A stretch of DNA of 64,000 bases from Macrocybe gigantea. Lineage: Eukaryota; Basidiomycota; Agaricomycetes; Agaricales; Callistosporiaceae. Every line of letters starts with the position of its first letter. Within the stretch, counting starts at the first letter, position 1. The notes beneath the pieces are model-generated. The model was not told the DNA's origin. It saw nothing but the letters and a program-made list of their open reading frames with translations, and ran no database searches. The stretch spans positions 78,320-142,319 of the forward strand of contig SJRY01000295.1 in the NCBI GenBank assembly GCA_011319805.1, written 5' to 3'. Both the position numbers and the translations under genes were made by a program. This document shows positions 23,922-36,407 of this stretch, one piece after another.

Positions 23922-24730
23922 TCCTAGGTGGGCTCGACGCCCTTCGACATTCCTACCGCCACCTATAGGCACTCGGGAGTGCCTATTCTACATAATCACC
24001 TTTCATTTCGAGTTCTCGATGAACGTCTGACCCTGTCCATAATAGCAGGATATTAGTAGGCTTGACACGAATTGATTCATCGCAAACATGTAAGCAACAG
24101 GAATCAACCGAAGTATGTATTTCTGTGAATAAAAACCGTGGCATGATTCACGAACTTTGTTTGGGTGCTGAAGTGAACCACTAAATCGACCAGTCTAAGA
24201 ACAAGCAGCTACGGCTATATCTACATAGGCTGGAATGTGCATGCTCTGCTGTTCTAACTTGGTGAAGATGCCGCCTCCGTCATAGGAAAGAATGACCTTC
24301 GGAGAAAATATTTTTCGGAAGACATCCTGGTGTGAGCGTGGAAGATGGCTAGAGTAGCTTTGACACCAAGATGATCACGCCTCCGACGATATAAAGAGGT
24401 GAGGCTTTTTAATGCATGCTGTAGTCTTCGATAGACGATCGTGATGCTATCTTCTGGGTCAAATCAGAGTACAAGAAACAAAGGGAATATGATACAGTAT
24501 ATACCATGATACGTCTCGCTGTAGATAGGTCCTGTTATTTATAAGGCGATCGAAACTGGATGGCTGATAAACTCAATCGAGTTCTCTCCATTTCCGTCAT
24601 TCTGTTGCTGCCCGCCTCACGTACGTGCAAGATAATTCGAGTGGATAGCACACTGTGAATAATCCGTTGAAATCTGAAAATAAAAATTGAGGATCGTGAT
24701 AATTCTGCAGCAAATATCTGACTTACGTGT
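23922..24730. other. Intergenic, nothing recognised
   Basis: A short inverted repeat (GGCACTCGGGAGTGCC) at about 23968-23983 could be a 3'-end stem-loop of the preceding gene. Otherwise nothing is seen. Confidence 0.35.
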
Positions 24731-26150
24731 TCAAGACGTTAACATATCCAGGCTACAACCAAAGCAGAAAAAGCATAAATTTGCGTCGGGAATGACAGAG
24801 AGATGCAAAATCACCGGTCCAGTTTTCATGACAATAATGTTTGCCACTGAACATACTGGATTCAACCAGAGGAAGGTGGTAAGTGATCTTCTCGTAGAGG
24901 ACGAACAGTGGAACCCACGGAAGACGAGAATGAAATATGCGATGCCATCCCTGTAAAGCGTGGAGACTATTCTGCTTCCTAGGGAATGCCTGTAATTCCT
25001 TATTCCCGCCCATAATGTTAGGATGATGATGACTGTTCAAACTTCGGATTATCCGATGTGCCGGTGAAAGCAGAGGCAAGATAGGCATACTCGTTTCTTG
25101 AGTGACTGTCATGATAAAAGATAAAAATAGAATTTTGCTGCCCTTCGACAGCCAACATCCCTTCGTAATACCTGGGGGCGGGTCGCCAACTACGGTCATG
25201 AATCAATTTCCCCGTTTGCTATGAAATTCGGCGATACAAAGTATTGTCACTCACATTCAACGGATTGGAGGAAAATCACTGTAAAGGTAGTGGTAAACCC
25301 AGTCATTATCTTGAATACAGAATTCGCGTTTGACTTCCTATGGATAGACATTTGACGACATACCAGACACATCGTCATAAGCGACGCCAGAATCATCCTG
25401 TTGTTCCCCCAAAGGGAGTATGTTCGAATGATCATAATTGCTAGGATATACATTGAAATTGAGGCCGTACCACGCAAGACATAGCCACTTACTTTTCGAA
25501 GCGAACATGCCAAGGCACGCCGTGACTAGATGGTGCACGAGAGAAAGAGTCTTATGTACATTGGAATGAAAAAAGGCACAGCTTGAGCGCGAACGTACCA
25601 CCCGTTGTCGTAAGAATCCCGAAACACGTTCTTCTCTGCAACGAAGACGATCAGATAAGTTTCCAAACAGTAGACCACTATCCACGTGCATAGAGATAAA
25701 GTTCGGGCACAACGTGATCTGTCTCCGTGAAATCAGTGCTCTGGGCTAAACCCATTCAAAAGCAGGATTACGAACATATCAATATGAGCGGCATATCCAC
25801 AAACGTGGTATAGCGTGCAAATAGATAGAGAATCTTGATGATGCTCCAGCTCGATCTCCACACGAGCTCGACCTGGAATGCAATCGTTAGCTACTGTTGC
25901 TGCATCTTTATGTCATTAGTATGTCAAATGGACTCGAATGTACCTCTAGTAGAATTGTCAGGAGATAATCATAAGCCTGTATGGTCAATACATCAGGAAA
26001 GAATAATAAACGTTTGAAAGAGACACACTAGAATTGCCGCACTCGAGACTGGATTATTGGAGAAGTTCAACGCCAACGATTCTGCATAGCCTCGTACAAA
26101 ATTTCTTGCCTGCGATGTACTATATAGGTCGCTGTCAGTTGGAAGGTTGA
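24731..26150 (-). CDS. DUF6533-type multi-helix membrane protein
   Basis: Minus-strand exons reproduce the order of DUF6533 proteins, a large basidiomycete family with about seven membrane helices. An exon AYDYLLTILLE joins VELVWRSSWSIIKILYLFAR and then YTTFVDMPL. Next come a helix RTLSLCTWIVVYCLETYLIV, another SISMYILAIMIIRTYSLWGN, KIMTGFTTTFTVIFLQ, GCWLSKGSKILFLSFIM and the LYRDGIAYFILVF segment near the C-terminus. The stop is set at 24731-24733. The first exon and start codon are uncertain because the frame upstream of 26150 lacks an ATG. Some joins are unclear, so a frame break is possible. The biological role of the family is not known; sensory or receptor-like roles are only suggested by topology. 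Confidence 0.65.
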
Positions 26151-27116
26151 TGGACGTCAATTCCCCTCACCTTTCCAGTCTGTAAAAATTTTACTATGTA
26201 TGTATAGTCCATGGTGACCTATCGCGAAGGGTGGAGCAGCGAAAAGAGGTAGCGGTGGTCTCGTTGCTGATGAGGACGGTGTTATATCTACGCTAGAGAA
26301 GCAGACTCGTTCTCCATCAGACGACAAATCAATCACCGCCGCCGCCGCAGAATAGGAGCCGAATGTACGTATACTGGTCTGTCGGTCTTCCAAGATGTGA
26401 CGGTAACGAAAATGATTTCTAAGGTCCCAGAAACGCGACGATAGGGACCTGTCAGCATTCACTAGCATTCAGTCTTGATTTTAAGCAGGTCGACGTACTG
26501 TCGGCCGTCTGGTCTTTAGGCTGGGGACACTGAAGAGGAGTGCGAAGGAGCAAGAACTTTCAGCGGAGTCAAAGGACAGCGGTAAAGAGCAATTTCGACC
26601 GGTAACCTACGACATGGGTGGCGTCTTTGCGAGCCCAAGGCGTGAACCACCTGAAGGTCTGAACGTCGACCCTGTAGTCAAGGTTAATCATTTTGGTGCC
26701 CATGTTCGGCCAAGTCCGCATTGTATAGATCCCGCTCACAACTCAAAAAGGTTTGACGGGCTATACCGATCACGCTTGCACCATTTGCGGAGCATTGTGG
26801 GCGCTTATTTTCTGTGCAAGCACCTCTCTGTTGCTTGCGGGCTGCACCGTCGTTCGGGATTCATTCCAAACTCATAGTTTGCGAATTTCATCGTTCGAGT
26901 AGCACTGAGCAATTCAGGTATTTTGCAACATGCGGAATGTACATACTATGACAAACGATTGCGTGAGATGGGTAGGAATAACGATGTCCTTGGTGTGCGT
27001 CGAATAGAGTACTCATGTGGGACAGAGGCGTGAAATATCCATAAAAATGATGGTATAGCGGTGAAGCTAGGATGTATAGTCCAAAATGCAAAAACAAGCA
27101 GATCAAGGCGGACCAT
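26151..27116. other. Intergenic between two minus-strand genes
   Basis: It covers the upstream region of the DUF6533 gene and the 3' side of the kinase gene. ORFs at 26157-26468 and 26614-26877 have no support. Confidence 0.4.
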
Positions 27117-30100
27117 TTACAACGAGGTAGGCTCAGGGACGTCAGGTTTGAATCTCAGGCGGGCGAGCAAGACCGTGTCCCAATGACCACCATAATTCGA
27201 CACCTTGGAAGCCGAAAGTTGGTGACCAAGCACTGGCTCATCGTAAGACGGACCCGCGACATCATGGTGAGCTTCCATGTCCGCGGTGAACGTGCCCCAA
27301 GGTTGGCCAGTCTTAGGAGAGGAATAGACGTTGAAATGGGCCTAATCGTTATGCGATGTCAGCTACGCAACTAAAGATGAAGGATTTGGGAGCTCACCAG
27401 CCCATCGGGGTGATTGTGGCTAACGAAAAGCCCGTAATTCTGAGCGTCCAGTTTACCGATGACTTAATTTAATGGTAAGCAGCGACTCTGAAGAAAAAAA
27501 GTGGTACACAGCATACCAAGGTACAGGTCATCTTTTTGGATTCGGTGCAGGGGCCCGTAAACCTTCAAGATTCTATCCACGTTGGCTTTAAACCACCCCT
27601 TGGGCGCATCGAGAGACTCCATGTAGTGGTACATCGTCGCCTCGGTGTACATCACCGCCGTCTTGTGCCCACCCTTCAGCGGGAACGAGTATCGCCTGCT
27701 CACGCTCTTCGATACCGTTCGTCCGTGATGACCGTGGCCTGTAACTTCGATCTTGTCCTTGCTTCGGAACGTAAGCCAGCCTACAAAGGCATCCAAGCTT
27801 CTCTGCGCCGCATTCCGTCGATCTTGACGTTGGGAACCGGTCTTGACGTGCCCGTATCCATGGATAGAGGGCATCCCTCCCATCAGCCCGCTTGAAGACT
27901 GCTCGGGGCGGAAAGCATTGAAAAGCGTGATGAAGGCGCCGCGAGGCTTAGAGAGGTACCCAACAGCACCTAAATCAATAGGCGACGGGTCCCAGAGAGG
28001 CAGGGTAACTGACATAGACAAGTAAGCAAAATTTCTGGCGCAGAAAAATAAAAAAATGCGCACGAGAAGGATGGAAATCATGATTCTGCCTCATCATGAG
28101 TCTGTACCTCCTTTCGTTCTTTAGTTCTGCAATCCTCTCATCTGCAGGTGGAGGAGAATCATATCCGCCGTAGCGGCCTCTACCACCGCTCCCCCCGTCG
28201 CCAGGGCCAATCAACAAGCCACCAAACACGCCTCCCACGTTGACCTCGCTCGCAGTTACGGCAACAGTACCGTCGCCATGACCACTCGCGCTGCTGACGA
28301 AGACAATATCGGACTGCGAGCTCGGTGTGGTGTCCGTCTTCAAAGACGAAGAACGGCTCGGACCGATGGTGTTCGATGGCGTATATATGACCGGCTCGGG
28401 CATCTTCATCCTAGAACTCGAGACGGTATCTTCCCAATGCGAGCCTGGTGACACCGAGAGCGGATCTACATCCTCATCGCCTTGAAATGCTGACGAGGCT
28501 GTAATGCTAGACATCCGATTTCCTTCAGACGCCTGGCGTTCCAGCTGCTCGTAATACAACGATGAAGGAACAGGATCGGAGGAAAGGCGACGCTGGCCCT
28601 GAGCAGACAAGGCCGATTCTCTCGCAGTGAGATATGAACCCGTGTTCGTATCCGAGCCGGTTCCAATAGAGTCGGGCGTCGTGCCAAGAACAGAAGGGTC
28701 TTGTGGCGCTGAATGAGACGAATATCAGAAATACACGGAGGTAGAGAAAAGCGTAAACAAACGCACGAGGGGTGGTGCCAGATCCAGACCCTAGCAGAGG
28801 AATTGGCCTCATGTCAGGGGATGGCCTCGTTCGGCCCTCGTCCCACCAATTGCTGTGTTCAGACTGGCTTTCCTGAACAGCAGGCAGGGACGTGGACGAA
28901 TGCGGGAGCAGGCGCGGCGATGAATTGCTTGCCGGCGAATACATGGACGAGAATCCATGGAGAGGGGTCATCGAGCCTGGCGACGACGTGGATGAAAACG
29001 TAGACGAAAAAGTCGATCGGGGCGAGGAACCGGAGAACTGCGAAGGGTACGCGGAACGCGGAGATATGGTGTCTTCGCCAGGGGCGATCACCTTTTCGCG
29101 TTCCCTGATCACCGCGAGCTCCCTCAGGATCCTCTCAAATGAGGGTCTGATCGTCGGTTCCCTTTCCCAGCATAGCTTGATCAGGTCTTGAATAGCAGGA
29201 ATCGTGAACGGAGAAGCTGGAATCGGTGGACGACCATTTTCTCCTAGGGAGAGTGGACAAAAAGAGTGAGCAAGTCAGAACGTGCGGGTGAGTAAAAGTA
29301 AATATCTCACTGATGACAATTGACCTGACAGCTTCGTCGTCCATCCACCTCCAAGGAAGCTTTCCCATGCCGAGAATCTCGACACATGTGATCGCATACG
29401 CATAGACGTCCATTTCCTGGGTCAAGCGCCCCGAACCCGCCATCAGCTCCGGCGCCTGCCACCTCAGCGTTCCCTCTGTGTGAACCAATCAGCATTCAAA
29501 TTCAAATTCAGGAAAATGAAAGAAAACTCACTGGGAGGCAGCGTGCCACTGATCCTGTACGCCTCCGACTTCATCTCACTCTGTCCAAAGTCCATGATGA
29601 CGCAGTGAATGCGGTCGTCCACGAGCACGTTGGATGCCTTTAGGTCTCCATGCAAGACGCCGTTGGAGTGCAAAAACGCCATTCCGTTGGCAATCTCCAG
29701 CATGAACCTCCAGAGATCCACCTCCCTCTTCTCTATGCCCAGGACGACCCCCAACCCCGGACCCTGGCCTACAGACGCAGCAATCCCGGGACTCAGACTC
29801 GCACTGGCGCGTTTCATCCGCTCCTCCACGCCCTCAGCCAATCCACCAGGTTGCCGTTAGGGAGGTACGGCCCGACAATGAACCAGGGCGGGTCGCCCGC
29901 GGCGCTGCTTGCGCCATATACCTCGAGCACGTTCGGGTGCTTCGGTAGGGATTTCCAGATCGAGACCTCCTTGACGAACAGCTCGCGCGGCGTCGATTCG
30001 GCGAGCACCTTGATCGCGACGGTGCGGCCGTGCCATGTGCCCTTGTACACATCTGAAAAGAAACCGAATCCGATTTTGCCCTCGCGATCAATTTCGTACC

Positions 30101-32879
30101 TAAGAGAAAGAAGGTGAGTCACACAAACACAGACTAGCAAAGAAAAAAGGCACTACTTTGTGATCGTCCAACTGGGCAACTCTAGCTCACATGGCCGCCG
30201 CCGCGCACAGCACTGCTCATCCTCCTAAGTGCATCGATCCCGAGCTCAATAAACTCCTCATCTAATGCGTCGTCTCGCCTCTGTTCCTGCACAATAGACG
30301 CCCCAGAGCCAGAGGAAGGGAGACTCGACTGGCTTGCCGAGCTCGTCTCCACGCCCGTCATGCCCAGCCCCACGCCCTGGCTCGTCTCAGTCGCGACCGC
30401 AGCCTCACCAGTACCCGAAGCCAGCGCCGACCCTGACCCGGAGCCCGACAGACTCAACCTATTCCGCAGTCGTTCAAGCGCACGTTGCAGCGTCTTGACC
30501 GCATCCGGCATCTCATCGCGCGCGACGCCCAAGATGCGCATCATCTCCACGTCGTTCCCAGCAGCAAGCGCATTGCGCATCAAGTTGCGCAGGTCTTCCA
30601 TATCGAGCGCCTCGTCGCGCTCGTTCTGCAGGCGATGTACGGTCGTGAGCACGGGCAGAACTTGAGTGAGCGAGGAAGGCGAGGGCGGGAACGTCGCCGT
30701 CGACATGGGCGAGAGGTGCGCGGTGGCGGTTGCATCCTCTGTGTTTCTGCCTCTATGCATCTGCTCTGTCATGCTCTTCTGTGCGCGTTGGGAGGTTGAC
30801 ATCGGAATCGGGAACGTCGCCATGTCGGCAGAGGTTGGCGCTGAAGGCGGCCGAAGCGGCCGGACCGTCTCCACACTGGCATGTAGTCCAGCCTCCAACA
30901 ACTGGCCACCGTTGTAGGACGAGGCATCGAGTCTCTCCACTGTGCCACTTTCAATCACCATTGGCTGGTCACAATGCGGCCGCCAGACGTCGCAAGCATC
31001 CGCCGGACGCCGTCAACAGCTGCCAAAAGTTCAGACAGCATAAGCCATGTATCTGCGCCCCTGCGCCTCTCCGACTCCTGGACCTGCTTGAGGATCCTGA
31101 TCTGTATCGAGAGCTATAGAGAATTGAGAAACTGAGCGCAAATAACCAAAATAAGAAGAAGACGTACCCCGAACATCTTCAATGCTTCTGTGAGCTCGGC
31201 GTCGCAGCCGGCAACACTCTGCCGGATTTCGTCGCGCTTGAGATACCTCTTGAGCCATGGCCTGTCCTTTTGTTTTTGCATAAATGCATAGACAGTCATG
31301 AATGCACTGACAAAGCGGCATAGCTTTAGTAGAAAGTCAGAGAACGAAACGAATGAGATCCCAACTGAACAAGCTTCTCGATCGGGGCCTGCAGCTCCTC
31401 AGTGACCTCGTTCCCAGCTTCCTGCACCTCTTGCCTCACGGAAAACAAGATATTGGCGCAACGCTCCGTCAATCGAAGGCACGCCAGACGGTTCATCTAG
31501 AACCAGAACGTGTCAGCACATTTTAGTCAAACGGACACGCGAAGAGAAACACACATCGACGAGCTGCACCGCATCCCAGATGTTGAGCAGCACCCTCGCA
31601 GCGTTCGCTAAACCGGGCACGGGAGCGAATTCTAGCAGATCTGTCCCCACGGCGAGTAGCTCATGAGTCACGTCAGCGGTGACGCCTAGCACGCTCAGCG
31701 CGGCCTTGGACACGCGCTGGCGCGTCCATTCCCAGCCCTCTGTCTGCTCTGCGGGCACGATCGACGAGGTTCCCGGAGCATGGTACGGCTGGACCGCCAC
31801 GGGGAGGTATTGTTGAACCTGAGGTTGCTGCGGGTACGCGGTGGGAAAAGACGCAAGAGCCATCTCGGGTGAAGAAGGCGCCATTTCGGAGGACGCGACA
31901 GAGTTCGATCGTCGCCGTTGCATATGCACCGGCACACCTGCGCGATCAGGCGGTGACAAGGGTCGATGACCGGCCCACGGGCGGGGCGACCTGTCGCCTC
32001 GCGTCCACCACTTGGACCCTGAGCCCGGGATGGACGCGCTGGGGATGGGCGGAGATGCAGGTGGGGATGCATGGGGCGAAAGCGAAGGCAGGGGCACGGT
32101 GCGCGATGCGGCCTTGGAAAACGATTTAGCGTTGCCGCCGAAGAGCGTGTGCCAGAAGGACTCTTCCTCCGAGGTCACCGTGTCCACCGAGGAGGCATGG
32201 TACGGCGCGCGTCCGGGCGCAGGGCCGCTCTGTCCTGGCGTGGTAATTGCAGCGGGAGCCCGCCTGGCAGGGGAACGCGAGCGCGAGCGGAACGTCGAGC
32301 TAAGGGACTCATCGTGGGCGCCGCCAAAGTCGTCGATCCCGCCAAAGAGAGACGACACGGACGTGGACGGATGGCGGTGGTATGCGTGTCCGAGGTTGGG
32401 CGAGGACACGCTAGGACCGCTCGACGCGGACGGGATCACGCGGCTGTACGGGTTCGCGAACGATTCCGCTGCAAGGGGCGACGACGAAGACGACGTTCCT
32501 ACACCTGTGCCACTTGTGCGCACGGAGGCGCGCCGGAGGTGTGGCTGGATCTTGGACGTGTCCGGGACAGAGTGTCCTCTCGGGCGGGAGAACGACTGCC
32601 ATGCGGCGTTGGCGACGACAGATGTCGTTGGCAGGGCGGCAGAAGCACTGCCTTGCGCCGAAGCGTCCACGGCGGGATGAGCGAACGTGATTTTAGGCGA
32701 GGCCGTGGGAGTCGAGTCGGACGTGCTCGCCGCCGAGGCGATGCTGGCGAGTTCAGCAGAACTGGCAAGGGGGACGATGAGGGATTCAGCGGGGAGGATA
32801 CCCTTGGCGCATTGGCGGCGCTGATTGGGCCTGGTGATTTACTGCCGGCCGACGGTGGGGACGACGGCGATGACGGCAT
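27117..32879 (-). CDS. TKL-type protein kinase with MLKL-like N-terminal helical domain
   Basis: A very large gene with about ten exons. Exon 1 (from ATG 32879 to 31555) is Ser/Pro-rich and ends with a helical block, SKAALSVLGVTADVTHELLA and NAARVLLNIWDAVQLVD. The block continues in the next exons (NRLACLRLTERCANILFSV, AFMQKQKDRPWLKRYLKRDE, IQIRILKQVQESE). This order matches the MLKL N-terminal four-helix-bundle domain seen in basidiomycete kinases. The kinase follows at about 30100-29090: GKIGFGFFSDVYKG loop, VAIK lysine, HGDLKASNVLV catalytic loop (HGD instead of HRD), DFG and APELM, so it looks catalytically complete. A Ser-rich linker leads to a conserved C-terminal domain (LPLWDPSPIDLGAVGYLSKP ... 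LFVSHNHPDG ... VPEPTSL) ending at TAA 27117-27119. Frame breaks lie near 32700-32800, 30957-30963 and 30186-30190. Confidence 0.8.
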
Positions 32880-33187
32880 TCCCTTGTCGCTGAGAGTATG
32901 GACGGCGCTGACCCTTTTCGCGGGAGATGTGCACTACAAACGTTTGTGCTCTTTGAGATCAATCTGAGCGAGGATCAGCAGACGGACAAAGAGCAATGTT
33001 TTAGAGTACGTGGGATGTGAAAGAAGGAAACAACGCAGGTAGGTTGGGTTTAGCACGCGTGGGAAAGATCGATGGTTGTTGCCTGATGAGGCTGACCTGG
33101 AAAGAAAACACACAAATTCGGAGATAAAGCTCCTGCAGAGAGCGTAAGGCACCGAGGAGTGAAGCTGGACGTCAAAGAGGGCCGGAC
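32880..33187. other. 5' region of the kinase gene
   Basis: This probably holds the 5'UTR and possibly extra N-terminal coding sequence: the frame upstream of 32879 stays open for a short way (KRVSAVHTLSDKG). The true start could lie here. Confidence 0.4.
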
Positions 33188-33197
33188 TTATATATAC
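33188..33197 (-). promoter_or_regulatory. TATA box, kinase gene
   Basis: GTATATATAA on the minus strand, about 310 nt upstream of the proposed ATG, consistent with a leader that may contain an intron. Confidence 0.4.
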
Positions 33198-34102
33198 ACG
33201 ACAGATCACCCCCTAGTAACAGACCCACTTGAAGGCGACTGGCGTGCAGAGGCCGTCTGACTCCAGCGTCTGGGAGCGTAGACGCCCATAGCTGTCATGG
33301 TGACTACGCAGCTGTGTGAGCCATGTGACAATATAAAAAGAAAGAGCGGATTCTTCTCGCCCACCTTCACCCTCAAACATGGGATGCGTTCGTCCTCCTC
33401 CTCCGCTTCCATTCCGCCATGCATTCTCGGACCATCGTCGTCCTGTCAGCCAACGTTAACCTCTGATTCGAACACCCAAAGGCTGGGTTACAGCAGCAGC
33501 CCCGCGACCTGTGCTGTGCAGAAGAACCCTGTGTTTCCCTCCGCGCAGCGCAGCGCATGAGTCGAACCAACTAAACGAGTACCGTGTTGCGTCGCTATCG
33601 CCCTGCTCTCCACATCCGAACCACTGCTTTTCTGGAATGTGCAGCCTTTGGAGTAAGATGACCACATTCGATGGCGGACGGGCGGGACTTGCAATGAGCT
33701 CAGCTACAGCCCGGGGACTTAAAAAAAAAACGGATTGCTGTTCAGGAAAAAGAGGATTTTTGCTCAACGACAATGGACATGTTGGAATTCGTGTGGTTGT
33801 TCGTCCCAAAACGGCAACCAGTAGGCCCACGGTCTCGGATGCCCTTCTGTTTGATGGACATCAAAACGCAGCAGTCATTCGTGAATCGTATAAATAACAA
33901 AAGAAAAGCTTCCATAACGATGTTTGACAGAACAGAGTGAGGTCGTCTCTATCCATTTCCCGTCCTCTGCATTTGTCTTGTTTTTCACCCTTTTATTTTG
34001 TTGTTGTATTGCCTCCTCCGTCGATCATTCATTACGACCCTTGTTTTTTTTTCCTTGAGGATTTTTCAACTCTCCGTTCTGCGAGGGTCTGCGCGAAGGA
34101 GA
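33198..34102. other. Divergent intergenic region
   Basis: No gene supported. The 3' part is pyrimidine-rich with T-runs (about 33960-34065), typical of fungal promoters just before the start of the plus-strand gene at 34103. Confidence 0.45.
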
Positions 34103-35769
34103 ATGAACCATGTTCCCAGGCAGCTTGGGTCTTCTTCCTCTTCGAATGCACCGCAACCTAGTGCCAGCCCGTCCAACAGCGCTTCAGCGTCGCCGTCTGC
34201 CTCCGATGCTGCGGCCTCGGCCAGCGTGAGCAGCGCACAGGCGGCACCCACCACCTCCGCATCCTCTCCAGTGTCCTCTGTGAGTCTGCTCTGCCTTTCA
34301 TCATGCTCATCAAGAGACGAAATCCTGTGCCTACAGCGCGCAGCATCCGATTCATCCTCTGCTTCTTCCACCCACTCCGATGGTCCGACGACCAGCTCCA
34401 CCTCCGCTTCATCCACCAGCAGCAGCACCGCATCCTCTACGACTTCTTCGTAAGTCTCTCTAGGTTTTGTGCCCGTATGTCCGCACTCAACCGACCTCAG
34501 TACGACTTCATCGACGACATCGTCAACGACATCGAGCACCACGTTCTCCTCCACCTCCTCCGACACAACATCTTCCACCACCTCGTCCACCACCTCGTCC
34601 ACCTCCTTCACCACCTCGTCAACATCTGCCGAACCCGGCACGACCAGCAGCTCGTCCACCTCCGACAGCTTCCCCACCTCCACCAGCGCAGACACCTCCT
34701 CGCCGCTCCCCCTCCTAACCTCATCGTCCTCCGTCTCCTTCACCACTCTCACGACGGTCATCAACGGCCAATCGACAACAATCACCTCGCAGCTCCCGAC
34801 TTCGCTCTCCACCTCCCCGCCGACGCACTCCAGGGGCGGGAACCGCGCCGCGATCATCGCAGGCACGACCACAGCCGGCGTCGTCCTCGTCGTCCTCCTC
34901 CTCGCCGCGCTCTTCTTCTGGCGCCGGAAGAACCTACGCAGGCTGCTCGAGTCTACGATGGCCCTTGCGCGGCAGCGCCGGCGCGAGCGGAAGGGCCTTT
35001 TGGACGGCGAGGGCTTTGATGATGATGACGAGGAGCACGGGCGCTATCGCGACGATGAGCGTCGCCTGAGAAACGCGAGCGCCGCGAGCGGTCGCAGTGG
35101 GCCTGTCGGCCGCTCGGGCAGCGTCACGCCGCAGTCCGCGCTGTACTTCTACCCGCCCCGGGCGGTCGACTATTCCTCCACCGCATACAACCCGCTCGCG
35201 CCCGCACCGACCACGACGACACCGACCACGACCCGTGAGCGTGACGCGAGTGAATCGAGCCGGCTTCTGGCCGCCGACGACCCCTTCGCGGCCTCGCGCG
35301 AAATCGACCTCGGCACGATTGTTAATGACGTCATGGGACCTTCCAACCTTGGCGCATCTGCCGGCCCGTCGTCTTCAGCGCCCGAGCTGGGCTCGGCGAC
35401 GGCGTATACGGGCCTGCCTGTGCCCGAGCTCGGCCTCGAACGGGTCCAGTCCGACGTGGGCTCGCTTTACGCGGACCCGTTTCGCGACATGACACACTCG
35501 CGCAACTCTACGTCGGTGTACTACCCGTTCCGCCTGTCCCGCTCGAACCCGTTCCCTCTGTCCCTTCTATCCCCTCAGCGACAGCCAACGCTGACGCCGA
35601 TGCTGGCAGGGCCGAATCGCCTAGCCAGAAATCGAAAAACAAGAGGTTCTCGATGCTGAGCAGCGCGTCAAAGGAGAGCACGATGACAACGCAACGGCGC
35701 GACAAGACGAACCCGCTGATGAAGATGGTCACCACCGCGTCAAACAAGCTGACCGTCCGGAACAAGTGA
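34103..35769 (+). CDS. Ser/Thr-rich single-pass membrane protein (Mid2/WSC-like architecture)
   Basis: Exons 34103-34279, 34338-34449 and 34501-35769 have matching phases. The first ~235 residues are almost pure Ser/Thr/Ala, a likely heavily O-mannosylated ectodomain. Next comes one membrane helix, AAIIAGTTTAGVVLVVLLLA ending ALFFWRRK, then a basic and acidic cytosolic tail ending TVRNK. This layout is that of cell-wall stress sensors and mucin-like surface proteins. I see no WSC domain, so a sensor role is inference. No clean signal peptide follows the ATG at 34103; an in-frame upstream start at 33998 would add a hydrophobic N-terminus. One C is missing at CCC 35524-35526: without it the frame stops early at 35659. 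Confidence 0.7.
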
Positions 35770-36323
35770 ACGATTCTTGACATATGTAAACGGAAAAAAG
35801 GACCGTGGTTTTTCCCTCGCTGTCGATTGCTGTCGAACTTTTCGCCTATCCTCATTCACCCGATGAGCACTTTTACACTGCTCCCGCGCTTTCCCTGGCT
35901 TTCTCGTCGCTCGCTCGTCCACTTTCTAATGTGTGCGTGGGACTTCATTTTTACAACTCGTCCTTACCCCTGAGTTGGACTATTCATATACGGACGCTGA
36001 GTGGATCTTATTGCCTCCGCCATCTGAACCATGTCATTCACAGCGATATATACCGCTTTATAGTGAATATATCATTATTAATTTCATTCCATCAACATTT
36101 GTTGGAAGGTCATCACTGAGATGAGCAAACCGCCTGCAAGAATTAAATGGTCCATTGAAGACTTTTGGTGCGTACGTTCGCTATAACTGCCACTAGAAAT
36201 TTTAGCGTGACAACACTGATTCGTTTGACCTGCTAACGATTTTGTATTCAGTCCTTGCAAACTGCTCAGGTATTCAGCTCTGCTGATCACAGTCAATGAC
36301 ATGATAACTAGCAGCCCTGATCT
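35770..36323. other. Intergenic left of the transposon
   Basis: 3' region of the membrane-protein gene and A/T-rich spacer. Nothing recognised. Confidence 0.45.
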
Positions 36324-36404
36324 GCCACTAATCTCAAATTACAAATTCTCCACCTTTCCATCGAGTTCCAGGACCCCTGAAAATTCCCTCAGAACCCGGT
36401 ACCC
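36324..36404 (+). repeat. Left terminal inverted repeat
   Basis: Shares CTAATC, AAATTACAA, GAGTTCC-like sequence, GGACCCC, GAAAATTCCCTCAGAAC and CGG with the complement of 42650-42735, in the same order with small gaps. Confidence 0.8.
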
Positions 36405-36407
36405 CTG

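Noticed and set aside
32071..32967. 298-codon plus-strand ORF rich in Arg and Gly
   Set aside because: Antisense of the Ser/Pro-rich first exon of the kinase gene.
33998..34102. In-frame upstream start for the Ser/Thr-rich membrane protein
   Set aside because: It would add a hydrophobic N-terminus, but the DNA is a T-rich 5' tract typical of a fungal leader. Kept only as an alternative.
34066..34872. 268-codon minus-strand ORF rich in Val, Glu and Asp
   Set aside because: Mirror image of the Ser/Thr repeats on the plus strand.
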